Shown in pieces: positions 23,996 to 33,928 of a stretch of 64,000 bases of DNA (positions within the stretch are counted from its first letter, which is position 1; every line of letters starts with the position of its first letter). A program made the translations under genes and the position numbers. The DNA lies in assembly GCA_947589385.1 (NCBI GenBank), contig CANPZW010000004.1, positions 1 through 64,000 on the forward strand, in the 5' to 3' direction. The notes beneath the pieces are model-generated. The model was not told the DNA's origin. It saw only the letters and a list, made by a program, of their open reading frames with translations, and did not search any database. This stretch comes from an uncultured Clostridia bacterium (GTDB lineage: Bacteria; Bacillota; Clostridia; Christensenellales; Borkfalkiaceae).

Positions 23996-24385
23996 ATGGC
24001 AAGCAATATGAATAAAAAGGTTGAAAGAATTGCCGAAAACAAAGACAAACGTCCTTATGCAACGGCAAAATACGTCAGGATTTCCCCTTATAAGGTAAGA
24101 ACGGTGCTCGCGCTTATCCGCGGCAAGTCGGTTGAGGAGGCGGAAGCCGTACTCACCTACTGCACGAAAGGCGGAAGCCTCGAAGTCAAGAAGGTGCTTA
24201 TGTCCGCGGCGGCAAACGCCGAGCACAACAACGGCATGGACAGAAGCGACCTTTTTGTGGCGGAGGCGTTCGCGGACGGCGGTCCCCACCTTAAAAGAAT
24301 GCAGCCCGTATCCAAGGGACGCGGCCACGCCATTCTTAAAAGAACAAGCCACATAACGGTAATACTCGACGCAAAGAAGGTTTAA
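23996..24385 (+). CDS. rplV: 50S ribosomal protein L22, 129 aa
   Basis: L22 with 'AKYVRISPYKVRTVLALIRGKSVEEAEAVL' and the tunnel loop 'GPHLKRMQPVSKGRGHAILKRTSHI'. An N-terminal extension of about 20 charged residues precedes the core. SD AAGGAG. Confidence 0.97.
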   Translation: MASNMNKKVERIAENKDKRPYATAKYVRISPYKVRTVLALIRGKSVEEAEAVLTYCTKGGSLEVKKVLMSAAANAEHNNGMDRSDLFVAEAFADGGPHLKRMQPVSKGRGHAILKRTSHITVILDAKKV

Positions 24386-24396
24386 GGAGAGAATAT

Positions 24397-25068
24397 ATGG
24401 GACAAAAAGTTAATCCTCACGGTTTAAGAGTCGGCATAATTTCCGCATGGGACACTCAATGGTACGCAGACAAGAAGCAGTTTTCGGCGTTTATCAAAGA
24501 GGACAGCGAAATCCGCACCTTCTTGAAGAAGAAATACTATGACGCGGCTATAAGCAAAATCACAATCGTGCGCGCCGCAAACAAGATAGAAATAGGCATC
24601 TATACGGGTCGTCCCGGCGTTTTAATCGGCAAGGCGGGCTCGGAGATTGAAGTCATCAAAAAGGCGCTTTCCAAGCTCACCAAGGGCAAGGTGATAATTA
24701 TCAACGTCAGAAAGATAGACAAAATCGACCAGGACGCGCAGCTCGTCGCGGAATCAGTTGCCGCGCAGCTTGAAAAGCGCGTTTCATACAGGAGAGCGGT
24801 CAAGCAGCAGATAGCAAAGGTTTCCAAGGCGGGCGTCAAGGGCGTCAAAATCACCGTCGGCGGCAGGCTGGACGGCAGGGAAATCGCGGGAACTGAAAGC
24901 TACCACGAGGGCTCGATACCCCTTCAAACGATACGCGCGGACATCGACTACGGCTTTGCGGAAGCGCAAACCACTTTCGGCGTGCTCGGCGTAAAGTGCT
25001 GGATATATAAGGGCGAAGTGCTTGACAAGGCTAAAAAGCTTATAATTTCGGAGGGAGGCGAAGAGTAA
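24397..25068 (+). CDS. rpsC: 30S ribosomal protein S3, 223 aa
   Basis: '[12 protein letters not shown]' start, the KH domain with '[15 protein letters not shown]' (about residues 70-85), and the C-terminal mRNA-entry domain. SD AAGGAGA. It abuts rplP with a 2-base gap. Confidence 0.98.
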   Translation: MGQKVNPHGLRVGIISAWDTQWYADKKQFSAFIKEDSEIRTFLKKKYYDAAISKITIVRAANKIEIGIYTGRPGVLIGKAGSEIEVIKKALSKLTKGKVIIINVRKIDKIDQDAQLVAESVAAQLEKRVSYRRAVKQQIAKVSKAGVKGVKITVGGRLDGREIAGTESYHEGSIPLQTIRADIDYGFAEAQTTFGVLGVKCWIYKGEVLDKAKKLIISEGGEE

Positions 25069-25070
25069 TT

Positions 25071-25508
25071 ATGTTGATTCCCAAAAGAGTCAAAAGAAGA
25101 AAGCAGCACCGCGGCAAATTGCACGGCAGCGCGCAGAAAGGCAATATCATCGCTTACGGCGAGTATGGCCTGGTAGCCGAGGAATGCGGCTGGATTAAAT
25201 CCAACCAGATAGAGGCGGCGCGTATCGCGATGACCAGATTCATCAAGCGCGGCGGTCAGGTTTGGATAGATATATTCCCCCACAAGCCCATTACCCGCCA
25301 CCCCGCCGAAGCCCGTATGGGTTCGGGCAAGGGCTCGGTAGAATATTGGGTAGCAACGGTCAAGCCCGGCAGAGTAATGTTTGAAATGGCGGGCGTAACC
25401 GAGGACGTTGCAAGAGAAGCTATGAGGCTTGCAAGCCACAAACTTCCCGTAAAATGCAAGTTCATAAAGAAAGAAGTTGTAGAAGGCGGTGAAGCCAATG
25501 AAGGTTAA
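25071..25508 (+). CDS. rplP: 50S ribosomal protein L16, 145 aa
   Basis: '[15 protein letters not shown]' start and '[19 protein letters not shown]'. It helps A-site tRNA placement. Its 3' end overlaps the rpmC start by 11 bases. Confidence 0.98.
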   Translation: MLIPKRVKRRKQHRGKLHGSAQKGNIIAYGEYGLVAEECGWIKSNQIEAARIAMTRFIKRGGQVWIDIFPHKPITRHPAEARMGSGKGSVEYWVATVKPGRVMFEMAGVTEDVAREAMRLASHKLPVKCKFIKKEVVEGGEANEG

Positions 25509-25692
25509 GGAAATCATCAATTTAAGCGACGAAGAGCTCGCTAAAAAGCTTCAAGAGCTGAAAACCGAATTATTCAACCTTCGCTTCCGCCATGCAAGCG
25601 GACAGCTTGAAAATCCTCTGTCGATAAACCTCGTCAAAAAGGATATCGCAAGGGTGAATACGGTAATCCGCGCAAGGCAGTTAAAGGCGTAA
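25498..25692 (+). CDS. rpmC: 50S ribosomal protein L29, 64 aa
   Basis: L29 helical hairpin: '[27 protein letters not shown]'. The ATG at 25498 gives the canonical start MKVKEI; a GTG nine bases upstream is rejected because AGAAGGCGGTG acts as SD. Overlaps rplP. Confidence 0.97.
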   Translation: MKVKEIINLSDEELAKKLQELKTELFNLRFRHASGQLENPLSINLVKKDIARVNTVIRARQLKA

Positions 25693-25703
25693 AGGAGCAG
25701 ATA

Positions 25704-25964
25704 ATGGAAGAGAGAACGACTTTAAGAAAGGAAAGAGTGGGCATAGTCGTATCGGACAAGATGGATAAGACGGTGGTAGTAGCCGTAACCGAAAAGTCCA
25801 AGCATCCCCTCTATAAAAAGACGATAACCAAGACCACCCGCTTCAAGGCGCACGACGAAAACAACGAGTGCGGCGAGGGCGATACGGTAAGGATAGTTGA
25901 AACGCGCAAACTTTCGAAGGATAAGAATTGGCGCGTTGCGGAAATCGTCGAAAAAGCAAAATAA
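25704..25964 (+). CDS. rpsQ: 30S ribosomal protein S17, 86 aa
   Basis: OB-fold S17: '[21 protein letters not shown]' and '[20 protein letters not shown]'. A 139-base gap to rplN follows, longer than its neighbours, with no gene. Confidence 0.98.
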   Translation: MEERTTLRKERVGIVVSDKMDKTVVVAVTEKSKHPLYKKTITKTTRFKAHDENNECGEGDTVRIVETRKLSKDKNWRVAEIVEKAK

Positions 25965-26103
25965 CACACCGGAATCCAACCGAAGGCACGATTGCTGCCT
26001 GCGCGCAAAGGAGAGCGGGATAACTCACCTCGCTTATGTGCGCGCGGCTCAATCCTCTGCGAAAAATATGTTGTAAGTTTCAAATCAATAAGGAGTCAGA
26101 TTT

Positions 26104-26472
26104 ATGATACAACCCCAGACAAGGCTCAAAGCCGCGGATAACAGCGGCGCGAAGGAGCTTATGTGTATAAAGGTGCTCGGCGGAAGCTGGCGTAAATACG
26201 CCAACATAGGCGACGTAGTGGTTTGCTCGGTAAAAACGGCAACCCCCGGCGGCGCAGTCAAGAAAGGCGAAGTCGTAAAAGCGGTAATAGTCCGCAGCAC
26301 CAAAGGCATCAGACGCGACGACGGAACGCACATCACGTTCGACGACAACGCCGCGGTAATCATCAGCCAGAATAAAGACCCGCGCGGAACGCGTATCTTC
26401 GGACCGATTGCGAGAGAGCTTCGTGAAAAGAACTATATGAAGATAATCTCGCTCGCCCCCGAGGTATTATAA
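26104..26472 (+). CDS. rplN: 50S ribosomal protein L14, 122 aa
   Basis: '[28 protein letters not shown]' is the conserved start, with '[17 protein letters not shown]'. Subunit-interface protein and the binding site of RsfS in other bacteria. Confidence 0.98.
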   Translation: MIQPQTRLKAADNSGAKELMCIKVLGGSWRKYANIGDVVVCSVKTATPGGAVKKGEVVKAVIVRSTKGIRRDDGTHITFDDNAAVIISQNKDPRGTRIFGPIARELREKNYMKIISLAPEVL

Positions 26473-26481
26473 GGAGAGAGT

Positions 26482-26898
26482 ATGAATGTTAAAATAAATG
26501 ATAATGTGCTTGTCATCACCGGTAAATATGCGGGCAAGCAGGGCAAGGTAATATCTACTTCTCCCAAGAACGGCACCGTCGTGGTACAGGGCATAAACCT
26601 TCACAAGAAGGCGAAAAAGGCGAGAAAGGCCAACGAAGTTTCGCAGATAGTCGATATAGAAGCGCCCATTGACGTAAGTAACGTTATGGTAGTCTGCGAC
26701 GCTTGCGATAAGCCCGTAAGGATTAAACATTCCGTAATAGACGGCAAAAAAGTGCGCGTCTGCCCCAAGTGCGGCGCCGTGCTTGATAAGGCTTACGGAA
26801 AGCCTTCCAAAGCTGCCGCCAAGAAGGAAGAACCCAAGAAGCGCGTAAGGAAGCGCGCCAAAAAAGAAGAAGCCGCCGAAAGCGGTGAGAACGAATAA
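26482..26898 (+). CDS. rplX: 50S ribosomal protein L24 with lysine-rich tail, 138 aa
   Basis: KOW motif near the start ('[18 protein letters not shown]'), then a four-cysteine set (C72, C75, C94, C97) and, from about residue 103, a 35-residue Lys/Ala/Glu tail not seen in the usual 100-110 aa protein. L24 nucleates 50S assembly. The tail probably contacts rRNA, by inference. Confidence 0.95.
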   Translation: MNVKINDNVLVITGKYAGKQGKVISTSPKNGTVVVQGINLHKKAKKARKANEVSQIVDIEAPIDVSNVMVVCDACDKPVRIKHSVIDGKKVRVCPKCGAVLDKAYGKPSKAAAKKEEPKKRVRKRAKKEEAAESGENE

Positions 26899-26909
26899 GG
26901 AGGAGCACG

Positions 26910-27515
26910 ATGGCTGAAAAGAAAAATACGGCTAAACCCGCAGCAAAGGCGGCGGAAAAGCCCGCAGTCAGAACCGTTTCAAGGGTTCAGGAACAATACG
27001 TAAACGAAGTCGTGCCCGCCCTTAAAAACAAATTCGGGTATAAAAATCCCATGCAGGTGCCCAAGCTTGTGAAAATCGTCATAAGCACGGGTCTCGGGGA
27101 TATAAAGGACAACGCCAAGTCCGTACAGTTGGCGCAGGCGGAAATCAAGCAGATTACGGGCCAGCAGCCCGTGCTCACCAAAGCCCGGAAGTCCGTCGCG
27201 AACTTCAAAGTGCGCGAGGGAATGACGATAGGCATTAAGGTGACGCTCCGCGGCAGAATGATGTACGACTTTTACGACAAATTCGTTTCGATAGCCCTTC
27301 CCAGAGTGCGCGACTTCCGCGGCGTGCCCACGGAAAGTTTCGACGGCAAGGGCAACTACTGCATGGGCGTCAAGGAACAGCTCATCTTCCCCGAAATCCA
27401 GTACGACCAGGTCGAAAAAATCAGGGGCATGGATATCTGTTTCGTAACGACCGCAAAGACCGACGAGGAAGCGAGAGAGCTTTTAAGGGCGATGGGAATG
27501 CCCTTCAAGAAGTAA
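26910..27515 (+). CDS. rplE: 50S ribosomal protein L5 with N-terminal extension, 201 aa
   Basis: The core L5 starts near residue 24 ('[28 protein letters not shown]'). The first 22 residues are an Ala/Lys/Pro extension. AAGGAGG before the ATG at 26910 supports the long form. Binds 5S rRNA and the P-site tRNA. Confidence 0.96.
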   Translation: MAEKKNTAKPAAKAAEKPAVRTVSRVQEQYVNEVVPALKNKFGYKNPMQVPKLVKIVISTGLGDIKDNAKSVQLAQAEIKQITGQQPVLTKARKSVANFKVREGMTIGIKVTLRGRMMYDFYDKFVSIALPRVRDFRGVPTESFDGKGNYCMGVKEQLIFPEIQYDQVEKIRGMDICFVTTAKTDEEARELLRAMGMPFKK

Positions 27516-27524
27516 GGAGTAATT

Positions 27525-27710
27525 ATGGCTAAGAAATCAATGATAAATAAACAGCAGAGACCCCAGAAGTTTTCCACGAGGGAATACACCCGCTGCTCTA
27601 TCTGCGGCAGACCCCACGCGGTGCTCCGCAAGTACGGAGTATGCCGTATATGCTTCAGAAACCTCGCTTACAAAGGGCAAATCCCCGGCGTTAAAAAATC
27701 GAGTTGGTAA
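27525..27710 (+). CDS. rpsZ: 30S ribosomal protein S14, zinc type, 61 aa
   Basis: Short, type Z S14 with the zinc cysteines C24, C27, C40 and C43. Length 61 is exact for this type. Located between L5 and S8 as in Firmicutes. Confidence 0.97.
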   Translation: MAKKSMINKQQRPQKFSTREYTRCSICGRPHAVLRKYGVCRICFRNLAYKGQIPGVKKSSW

Positions 27711-27725
27711 GGAGGAAGAATTAAG

Positions 27726-28118
27726 ATGACAGACCCCATTGCAGATATGCTTACGCGCGTACGCAACGCAATAAGAGCAAACAAGGAAACGGTTGAGATT
27801 CCCTCATCCAATATGAAAAAGGCAATAGCCGACATTATGCTTTCCGAAGGTTACGTTTCCGACGTAAAGGTTGCGGAAGACGGCTATAACGGAAAAATAC
27901 TTATAACGCTTAAATACATCGGAAAGAAGAGGAACGTAATAAACGGCCTTAAAAGGGTTTCAAAGCCCGGTCTCCGTACGTACGCAGGCGTTGAAGATAT
28001 GCCCAAGGTAATGGACGGGTTAGGCGTCGCCATTCTCTCCACCAACAAGGGTATTATGACGGATAAGCAGGCAAAAGCCGCAAACGTTGGCGGCGAAGTG
28101 CTCTGCTATATCTGGTAA
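27726..28118 (+). CDS. rpsH: 30S ribosomal protein S8, 130 aa
   Basis: '[16 protein letters not shown]' start and '[31 protein letters not shown]' end. Binds the central domain of 16S rRNA; in E. coli the spc operon repressor. SD AAGGAGG. Confidence 0.98.
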   Translation: MTDPIADMLTRVRNAIRANKETVEIPSSNMKKAIADIMLSEGYVSDVKVAEDGYNGKILITLKYIGKKRNVINGLKRVSKPGLRTYAGVEDMPKVMDGLGVAILSTNKGIMTDKQAKAANVGGEVLCYIW

Positions 28119-28133
28119 GGAGGTAATTTAGAT

Positions 28134-28682
28134 ATGTCAAGAATAGGTAAATTACCCGTACACCTGCCCGCTGGCGTTTCGGTAACGTTCGACAACGGTA
28201 TGCTTACCGTTAAAGGTCCCAAGGGTACGCTCACACAAAGCGTAGTCGGCGAAATAGACGTCAAGGTAGAGGGCGCCGAGGCGCACGTTATCACGACGGG
28301 CGAAGCCGAAGGCACAAACGCAAGACACGGTCTTTACCGCGCGCTTCTGCACAATATGGTCGTGGGCGTTACGGAAGGCTACACCGTTAAACTTATCGTA
28401 AACGGCGTCGGCTGGAAAGTCGCGAAAACCGGCAAGAAGCTTGTTTTAAATATCGGCTTCTCTCACCCCATAGAATTCCCCGAACCCGACGGCATCACTT
28501 TCGCCTGCAACGGCGACAAGGAAATTACCGTTTCGGGTATTGACAAGGTCGTCGTCGGGCAGACGGCGGCAAATATCCGCAAATTAAGACTTCCCGAACC
28601 CTACCACGGCTACGGAATCAGATATGACGACGAAGTAATCGAGCGTAAGGAAGGCAAGACGGGAGGCAAGGGCAAGAAGTAA
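28134..28682 (+). CDS. rplF: 50S ribosomal protein L6, 182 aa
   Basis: 'SRIGKLPVHLPAGV' start, 'VKGPKGTL', and the C-terminal 'RLPEPYHGYGIRYDDEVIERKEGKTG'. Near the sarcin-ricin loop. SD AAGGAGGT. Confidence 0.98.
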   Translation: MSRIGKLPVHLPAGVSVTFDNGMLTVKGPKGTLTQSVVGEIDVKVEGAEAHVITTGEAEGTNARHGLYRALLHNMVVGVTEGYTVKLIVNGVGWKVAKTGKKLVLNIGFSHPIEFPEPDGITFACNGDKEITVSGIDKVVVGQTAANIRKLRLPEPYHGYGIRYDDEVIERKEGKTGGKGKK

Positions 28683-28746
28683 GACCGGTGCGCAAATCCG
28701 CAATGTGGTCGAAAACCTGAAAAGGTACTGCCCGTAAGGAGAAAGT

Positions 28747-29115
28747 ATGTATAATAAAATCGATAAAAACCAGGAAAGGCTCAGAAGGCACGCGCGCGTC
28801 CGCAAGAAGATAAGCGGCACTGCCGAAACGCCGAGGATGAGCGTTTTCCGCAGCCTCAACCATATCTACGTGCAGGTTATAGACGATACTAAGGGCGTAA
28901 CCCTTTGCTCGGCTTCCACGATGGAAAAGGACGTTAAGGCTAAAATTCAAGGCATGACTAAGACCGACGCGGCAAAGGTCGTCGGCAAAATAGCAGGCGA
29001 AAAGGCCGTAGCGCTCAAAATAGAGAGCGTGGTCTTTGACAGAGGCGGCTATCTGTACACGGGACGCGTGCAGGCGGTTGCGGACGGCGCAAGAGAAGCC
29101 GGACTCAAATTCTAA
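28747..29115 (+). CDS. rplR: 50S ribosomal protein L18, 122 aa
   Basis: '[33 protein letters not shown]' and the C-terminal '[26 protein letters not shown]'. Binds 5S rRNA. SD AAGGAGA. Confidence 0.98.
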   Translation: MYNKIDKNQERLRRHARVRKKISGTAETPRMSVFRSLNHIYVQVIDDTKGVTLCSASTMEKDVKAKIQGMTKTDAAKVVGKIAGEKAVALKIESVVFDRGGYLYTGRVQAVADGAREAGLKF

Positions 29116-29125
29116 GGAGCGTAAT

Positions 29126-29662
29126 ATGGAAGAGAAGAAAGAAAGACCTGCAAGAAGAGAACCGAGAAGGAGACAGCAGGAGGACGACGGCTTAATCAAA
29201 AAGCTTATCCAGGTCAACCGCGTAACCAAAACCGTCAAAGGCGGCAGAAATATGCGCTTTGCGGCGCTTGTCGTCGTAGGCGACGGCAAGGGTTCGATAG
29301 GCTACGGAATGGGCAAGAGCAAGGAAGTCCCCGAAGCTATCGAAAAGGCCAACGCTCAGGCCAAAAAGAATATGAAGAAGGTCAGCCTCCAAGGCACTTC
29401 AATACCCCATACCGTGTTGGGAGTGTTCGGCAGGGGCTCAGTACTTATGATGCCCGCTTCCGAAGGTACAGGCGTTATCGCGGGCGGTCCCGTGCGCGCC
29501 GTTATGGAAGCCGCGGGCGTTAAGGACGTAAGAACCAAATCCCACGGCACTTCCAATCCCATCAACTGCGTAAAGGCGGCGGTTCAGGGTCTGTTGGAGC
29601 TTAAATCGCCCGAAGAAGTGGCGGCGGCGCGCGGCGTAGCCGTTGAAGAGTTGAAGGCGTAA
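29126..29662 (+). CDS. rpsE: 30S ribosomal protein S5, 178 aa
   Basis: '[30 protein letters not shown]' and '[22 protein letters not shown]'. The ATG at 29126 is chosen: AAGGAG lies 8 bases before it, and the longer frame runs back into rplR. An Arg/Glu-rich N-terminal extension of about 20 residues is present. Confidence 0.97.
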   Translation: MEEKKERPARREPRRRQQEDDGLIKKLIQVNRVTKTVKGGRNMRFAALVVVGDGKGSIGYGMGKSKEVPEAIEKANAQAKKNMKKVSLQGTSIPHTVLGVFGRGSVLMMPASEGTGVIAGGPVRAVMEAAGVKDVRTKSHGTSNPINCVKAAVQGLLELKSPEEVAAARGVAVEELKA

Positions 29663-29673
29663 GGGAGGCAGCT

Positions 29674-29856
29674 ATGATTAAAGTAACGCTTATAAAGAGC
29701 CCTTCGAACGAAGTGAAGTCTGTAAAGGCTACGATTGAAGCGCTCGGACTCAGAAAGATAGGACAGTCCAGAATTTTGGCGGACAATGAAGCCAACAGAG
29801 GACAAATCAGTAAGGTATCCTACCTTGTAAAGGTTGAAAAGGTGGAGGAAAAATAA
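29674..29856 (+). CDS. rpmD: 50S ribosomal protein L30, 60 aa
   Basis: Full L30 ('MIKVTLIKSPSNEVKSVKATIEALGLRKIGQS'). Its stop overlaps the rplO ATG by one base. Confidence 0.97.
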   Translation: MIKVTLIKSPSNEVKSVKATIEALGLRKIGQSRILADNEANRGQISKVSYLVKVEKVEEK

Positions 29857-30305
29857 TGAGAATCGATACATTACAGCCCGCAGAGGGTTCGAAAATCCCC
29901 GCCAAAAGGCTGGGCAGGGGCATAGGCTCCGGTCTCGGCAAAACCTCCGGCAAGGGACATAAAGGTCAATGGGCGCGTTCGGGCGGCGGCGTACGCCCCG
30001 GGTTCGAAGGCGGCCAGATGCCTATGCACAGGAGAGTGCCCAAGCGCGGCTTCCATAACAAGTGGGCGAAGCGCTATACGGTTATCAATTTAAGCCAGCT
30101 TGCGGAACTTCCCGCGGGTACGGTAGTCGATTTCGAATACGTTGAAGCCAATTCGCTTACGAAAGCCGTTAAAAATTCCGTCGGATTGAAAGTTTTGGGC
30201 GGCGGCGAAATAAGCGTGGCGCTCACCGTGAAAGCGGCTAAATTCTCCGAAAGCGCAAAGGCTGCCATTGAAAAGGCGGGCGGCAGCGCGGAAGTCACAG
30301 AATAA
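29856..30305 (+). CDS. rplO: 50S ribosomal protein L15, 149 aa
   Basis: Glycine-rich N-terminus with 'RLGRGIGSGLGKTSGKGHKGQ' and the folded C-terminal domain. Coupled to rpmD by overlapping stop/start. Confidence 0.98.
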   Translation: MRIDTLQPAEGSKIPAKRLGRGIGSGLGKTSGKGHKGQWARSGGGVRPGFEGGQMPMHRRVPKRGFHNKWAKRYTVINLSQLAELPAGTVVDFEYVEANSLTKAVKNSVGLKVLGGGEISVALTVKAAKFSESAKAAIEKAGGSAEVTE

Positions 30306-30344
30306 AATTACCTACGCCCTTATCGGGGCGGAACGAGGTTCACA

Positions 30345-31700
30345 ATGTTTGAAACAATAAAAAATTGTTTTAAGGTTAAGGAAATAAGAAAGAAGATTTT
30401 CATAACGCTGTTGCTTCTTTTGCTTTTCCGTTTGGGCTGTTACATTCCCGTTCCGGGCATAGATACGGCGCAATTCAGCAGCGTAATAGCGGGTAACAGT
30501 TTTCTGAACATCCTGTCGTCGATAACGGGCGGTTCGCTTGCCAACGCGACTTTGTTTGCGTTGGGCATAAGCCCTTACATCAACGCTTCTATTATAATTC
30601 AGCTGTTGACGGTCGGTATCCCCGCGTTGGAACGTCTTTCCAAGCAGGGCGAAGAGGGCAGGAAAAAGATTGCCCAGATTACCAGATACGTAACAATCGC
30701 GCTTGCGGTTGCGCAGGCAATAGGCATCATCGTAAACTTCGGTATCCAGGGCGACGCGCTTAGGCTTGAAATCTTCGGCTCGGGCGCCGTGGGCGCTATT
30801 CCCGAAACGGCGGCGAAATGGATGGCGGGCATATTCCTTACGGTTGTATATACCGCAGGTTCGATGCTCGTTATGTGGCTGGGCGAAAGAATTACCGAAT
30901 ACGGTATTTCGAACGGCATATCGCTTATAATTTTCGCCGGTATCCTTTCCACGGCAGGTCTTACGATAGTAGGCAACCTCATCGAAGGTTTCCAAGGCAA
31001 TCTTAACAGATTCTGGGAGCTTTTGGGCTTCGTTATTCTGACTGTTGTAGAGTTTGTTGCGATTGTAACGGTTGACCTCTCCGAAAGAAGAGTTCCCGTC
31101 CAATATGCAAAGCAGGTTAAGGGCAGAAAGATGTACGGCGGACAGTCCTCCGTAATTCCCATCAGAATTTCGGGTTCGGGCGTTATGCCTTTAATCTTCG
31201 CGTTCGCCCTCATCACGTTCCCCCAAATGATAATAAGCTTGTTCTGGCCTAACTCGGGCGCAATGGCAGGCATAACCGAGTGGTTCTCGGGGTCCGGCGC
31301 GTGGTACGGACAGCTTCTGTATATGATTGCATTGTGCTTGCTTATATTTGCGTTCTCGTTCTTCTATGCGTCTATGCAGTTCAATCCGGAGGACGTTTCC
31401 AAAACCATTCAGCAGAACGGCGGCTTTATTCAGGGTATCCGTCCCGGAAAGCCCACAGCCGAATATCTTAAAAGAATCAACAACCGCATTACGCTGTTCG
31501 GCGCAATATATCTGTCGCTTGTCGCGTTCATACCGTCAATTCTCGGTATGGTGCTCACAAGCCTCGGCGCAAGCAATCTGACCCTTCTGTCTGTATTCTC
31601 CACAACGGGTATTCTGATTGTCGTATCGGTATCCCTTGAACTCGACAAAGAGTTGGAGAGCCAGCTGATGATGAAGAATTACAAAGGGTTCTTGAAATAA
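30345..31700 (+). CDS. secY: Protein translocase subunit SecY, 451 aa
   Basis: Ten membrane helices and the plug after helix 1 ('LFRLGCYIPVPGID'). Forms the protein-conducting channel with SecE at the inner membrane. GGGCGGAACGAGG lies ahead, a weaker SD than its neighbours. Located after L15 as in all Firmicutes spc operons. Confidence 0.98.
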   Translation: MFETIKNCFKVKEIRKKIFITLLLLLLFRLGCYIPVPGIDTAQFSSVIAGNSFLNILSSITGGSLANATLFALGISPYINASIIIQLLTVGIPALERLSKQGEEGRKKIAQITRYVTIALAVAQAIGIIVNFGIQGDALRLEIFGSGAVGAIPETAAKWMAGIFLTVVYTAGSMLVMWLGERITEYGISNGISLIIFAGILSTAGLTIVGNLIEGFQGNLNRFWELLGFVILTVVEFVAIVTVDLSERRVPVQYAKQVKGRKMYGGQSSVIPIRISGSGVMPLIFAFALITFPQMIISLFWPNSGAMAGITEWFSGSGAWYGQLLYMIALCLLIFAFSFFYASMQFNPEDVSKTIQQNGGFIQGIRPGKPTAEYLKRINNRITLFGAIYLSLVAFIPSILGMVLTSLGASNLTLLSVFSTTGILIVVSVSLELDKELESQLMMKNYKGFLK

Positions 31701-31809
31701 GACGCGTCCGTATGCAGAACGACTTGCAATCGGATAGGCTTGCAGATTTTCTTTAACCAAAGCGTAAGAATCGGTTTCATTGTTTAAGCGGTTTGGCAGG
31801 AGGAAACGT

Positions 31810-32436
31810 ATGAACATAATCCTACTCGGCGCGCCCGGGGCGGGCAAAGGCACACAGGCGAGCATGCTCGCAGAAAAATACGGGTTTTTGCATATATCCA
31901 CGGGCGACATATTCCGCGCCAACATAAAGGGCGGTACGGAAATAGGCAAGCTTGCCAAAACCTATATTGACGCAGGCAAGCTTGTGCCCGATTCGGTTAC
32001 TTGCGAAATAGTAAAGGATAGGCTTTCAAAAGAAGACGCCGCCGAAGGTTTTATGCTTGACGGCTTCCCGCGCAACGTCTTTCAGGCGGAACAGCTGGAC
32101 TCGTTCTCAAAGATAGATTTCTGTTTGAACATAAACGTTCCTTTTGAACTTTTGATGGACAGGATATGCGGAAGGAGAGTGTGCGTCTGCGGCGAAAGCT
32201 ATCACGTTACGGCGTTGAACGGCAGGACGACCTGCCTTAAATGCGGCAAAGAGCTTTACCGCCGCGCGGACGACAATCCCGAAACGGTTTCTGCAAGGCT
32301 GGAAACTTATCTGCGGGAAACTGAACCGCTTATCGGTTATTATGAAAAGCAGGGCAAGCTGTTATCCGTAAACGGCAACGGCGCTCCGAAAGAAGTGTTC
32401 GCCCGTATATGCTCGGCAATAGACAGCCGCATTTAA
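31810..32436 (+). CDS. adk: Adenylate kinase, zinc LID type, 208 aa
   Basis: P-loop GAPGAGKGT (7-15), 'DGFPRNVFQAE', and a LID with four cysteines arranged C-x-C ... C-x2-C ('RVCVCGESYH', 'CLKCG'), a compact version of the Gram-positive zinc LID. Converts AMP + ATP to 2 ADP in the cytosol. The ATG at 31810 follows GGAGG; ten residues upstream in frame are rejected. Confidence 0.96.
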   Translation: MNIILLGAPGAGKGTQASMLAEKYGFLHISTGDIFRANIKGGTEIGKLAKTYIDAGKLVPDSVTCEIVKDRLSKEDAAEGFMLDGFPRNVFQAEQLDSFSKIDFCLNINVPFELLMDRICGRRVCVCGESYHVTALNGRTTCLKCGKELYRRADDNPETVSARLETYLRETEPLIGYYEKQGKLLSVNGNGAPKEVFARICSAIDSRI

Positions 32437-32470
32437 ACGGTTCCGGAACAGCTACGATATTCTAAACGAT

Positions 32471-33214
32471 ATGGTTTATATTAAGTCCGAAAGCGAAATA
32501 GAGCTTATGCGCGAAAGCGGCAGAATTGTAAAAGAAACGCTTGATTTCGTCGGCAAAAACATACATGCGGGTATGACTACCAAAGAGGTGGACGAACTCG
32601 TATATAGATATATCACTTCGTGCGGCGCAACGCCTTCAAGCCTCGGCTACGGCGGGTTTCCCGCAAGCGCGTGCGTATCGGTAAACGAAGTGGTGGTTCA
32701 CGGAATACCTTCCGACAGGGTGATTGCCGACGGCGACATCGTGTCGGTGGATATAACCGCCGAAAAAAACGGCTATAACGGCGACGCCGCGCGGACGTTT
32801 TTGATAGGCAATGTGTCCGAAGAGAAGCGCAGGCTTGTCAAGGTCACCGAAGAGTGTTTCTTTAAGGCGATTGAGGGATTGCAAGCGGGCGTGCCTCTCT
32901 ACGATATAGGCTACGCGGTGCAAACTCACGCCGAAAAGAACGGCTACGGAGTCGTTCGCGCTCTCGTCGGTCACGGAATAGGCAGGGATATGCACGAGGA
33001 CCCGTCCGTTCCCAATTACGGCAGGAAGGGCACGGGGATGCGGCTTAAAGCCGGTATGACGATTTGCATAGAGCCGATGATAAATATGGGCACGTGGAAA
33101 GTAAATTTTTCTGACGACGGTTGGACTGTTACCACCGCGGACGGGCTTCCCGCTGCTCATTACGAAAACACCGTGCTTATAAAAGAGGACGGCGTGGAAA
33201 TATTGACGTTATAG
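32471..33214 (+). CDS. map: Methionine aminopeptidase, type I, 247 aa
   Basis: Removes the initiator Met. Metal ligands of the family are visible: 'VSVDITAEKNGYNGDAART' (Asp pair), 'GHGIGRDMHEDP' (His), 'CIEPMI' (Glu) and the final Glu in 'HYENTVLI'. No strong SD is visible before the ATG. Lacks the SH3-like or zinc N-terminal extension. Confidence 0.97.
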   Translation: MVYIKSESEIELMRESGRIVKETLDFVGKNIHAGMTTKEVDELVYRYITSCGATPSSLGYGGFPASACVSVNEVVVHGIPSDRVIADGDIVSVDITAEKNGYNGDAARTFLIGNVSEEKRRLVKVTEECFFKAIEGLQAGVPLYDIGYAVQTHAEKNGYGVVRALVGHGIGRDMHEDPSVPNYGRKGTGMRLKAGMTICIEPMINMGTWKVNFSDDGWTVTTADGLPAAHYENTVLIKEDGVEILTL

Positions 33215-33221
33215 GTGCTGT

Positions 33222-33536
33222 ATGAAGGTTAAAACGCCGGTGGCAGGCGGAATATGCCGCAGCTTGCAGGGCAGGGACAAAGGCAGATATTACCTTATCA
33301 AAACGGTAAACGCCGACGGTTCGCTTTTGCTGGTTGACGGAAACTTCAAACGGCTTGCCTCTCCCAAAAAGAAAAACCTGAAACATGTCGCGCTCCTGCC
33401 CGAAAAGGCGGAGGCGATAGCCGAAAAGTTATCGGGCGGCAAACAGGTTTTCGACACCGAAGTGTTTTCGGCGCTGAAAGCCTACAATGCCGCGCAAAGC
33501 GCAGAGACGCCTGACGGCGCAAGCCTGCCCGAATAA
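33222..33536 (+). CDS. KOW-domain RNA-binding protein (L14e-like), 104 aa
   Basis: A KOW motif in the first 60 residues ('GGICRSLQGRDKGRYYLIKTVNADGSLLLVDGNFKRLASPKKKNLKH') resembles eukaryotic L14e/L27e. Clostridia commonly carry such a gene exactly between map and infA. It probably binds rRNA or mRNA; no function is established. Starts 8 bases after map. Confidence 0.82.
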   Translation: MKVKTPVAGGICRSLQGRDKGRYYLIKTVNADGSLLLVDGNFKRLASPKKKNLKHVALLPEKAEAIAEKLSGGKQVFDTEVFSALKAYNAAQSAETPDGASLPE

Positions 33537-33564
33537 TAATCCCGAAAAATAATAAGGAGAATAT

Positions 33565-33786
33565 ATGTCGAAAGACGACGTAATCGAAACGGAGGGCAAG
33601 GTCATCGAGTGCCTGCCCAATGCAAACTTCAAAGTAAAACTTTCAAACGGACATATAATAACGGCTTATATCTCGGGCAAACTGAGACTCAACTATATAA
33701 GAATAATCGAGGGCGACAACGTAAAACTTGAAATGAGCCCTTACGATTTAACCAAAGGCAGAATAACCTGGCGCAGTAAAAACTGA
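33565..33786 (+). CDS. infA: Translation initiation factor IF-1, 73 aa
   Basis: OB-fold: '[46 protein letters not shown]' and '[21 protein letters not shown]'. Binds the A site of the 30S during initiation. SD AAGGAGA. Confidence 0.98.
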   Translation: MSKDDVIETEGKVIECLPNANFKVKLSNGHIITAYISGKLRLNYIRIIEGDNVKLEMSPYDLTKGRITWRSKN

Positions 33787-33811
33787 GCCCTGAATTTCAA
33801 GGAGAAAGATT

Positions 33812-33928
33812 ATGAAAGTAAGACCTTCCGTAAAACCCATGTGCGACAAATGCAAAGTTATCAAGCGTAACGGCAAAGTGATGGTGATTTGTTCTAAAAA
33901 CAAGTCGCACAAGCAGCGCCAAGGTTAA
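33812..33928 (+). CDS. rpmJ: 50S ribosomal protein L36, 38 aa
   Basis: 38 codons plus stop. '[21 protein letters not shown]' with zinc ligands C11, C14, C27 and His33. AAGGAGA precedes the ATG. Normally followed within tens of bases by rpsM, but here by a 402-base insert. Confidence 0.97.
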   Translation: MKVRPSVKPMCDKCKVIKRNGKVMVICSKNKSHKQRQG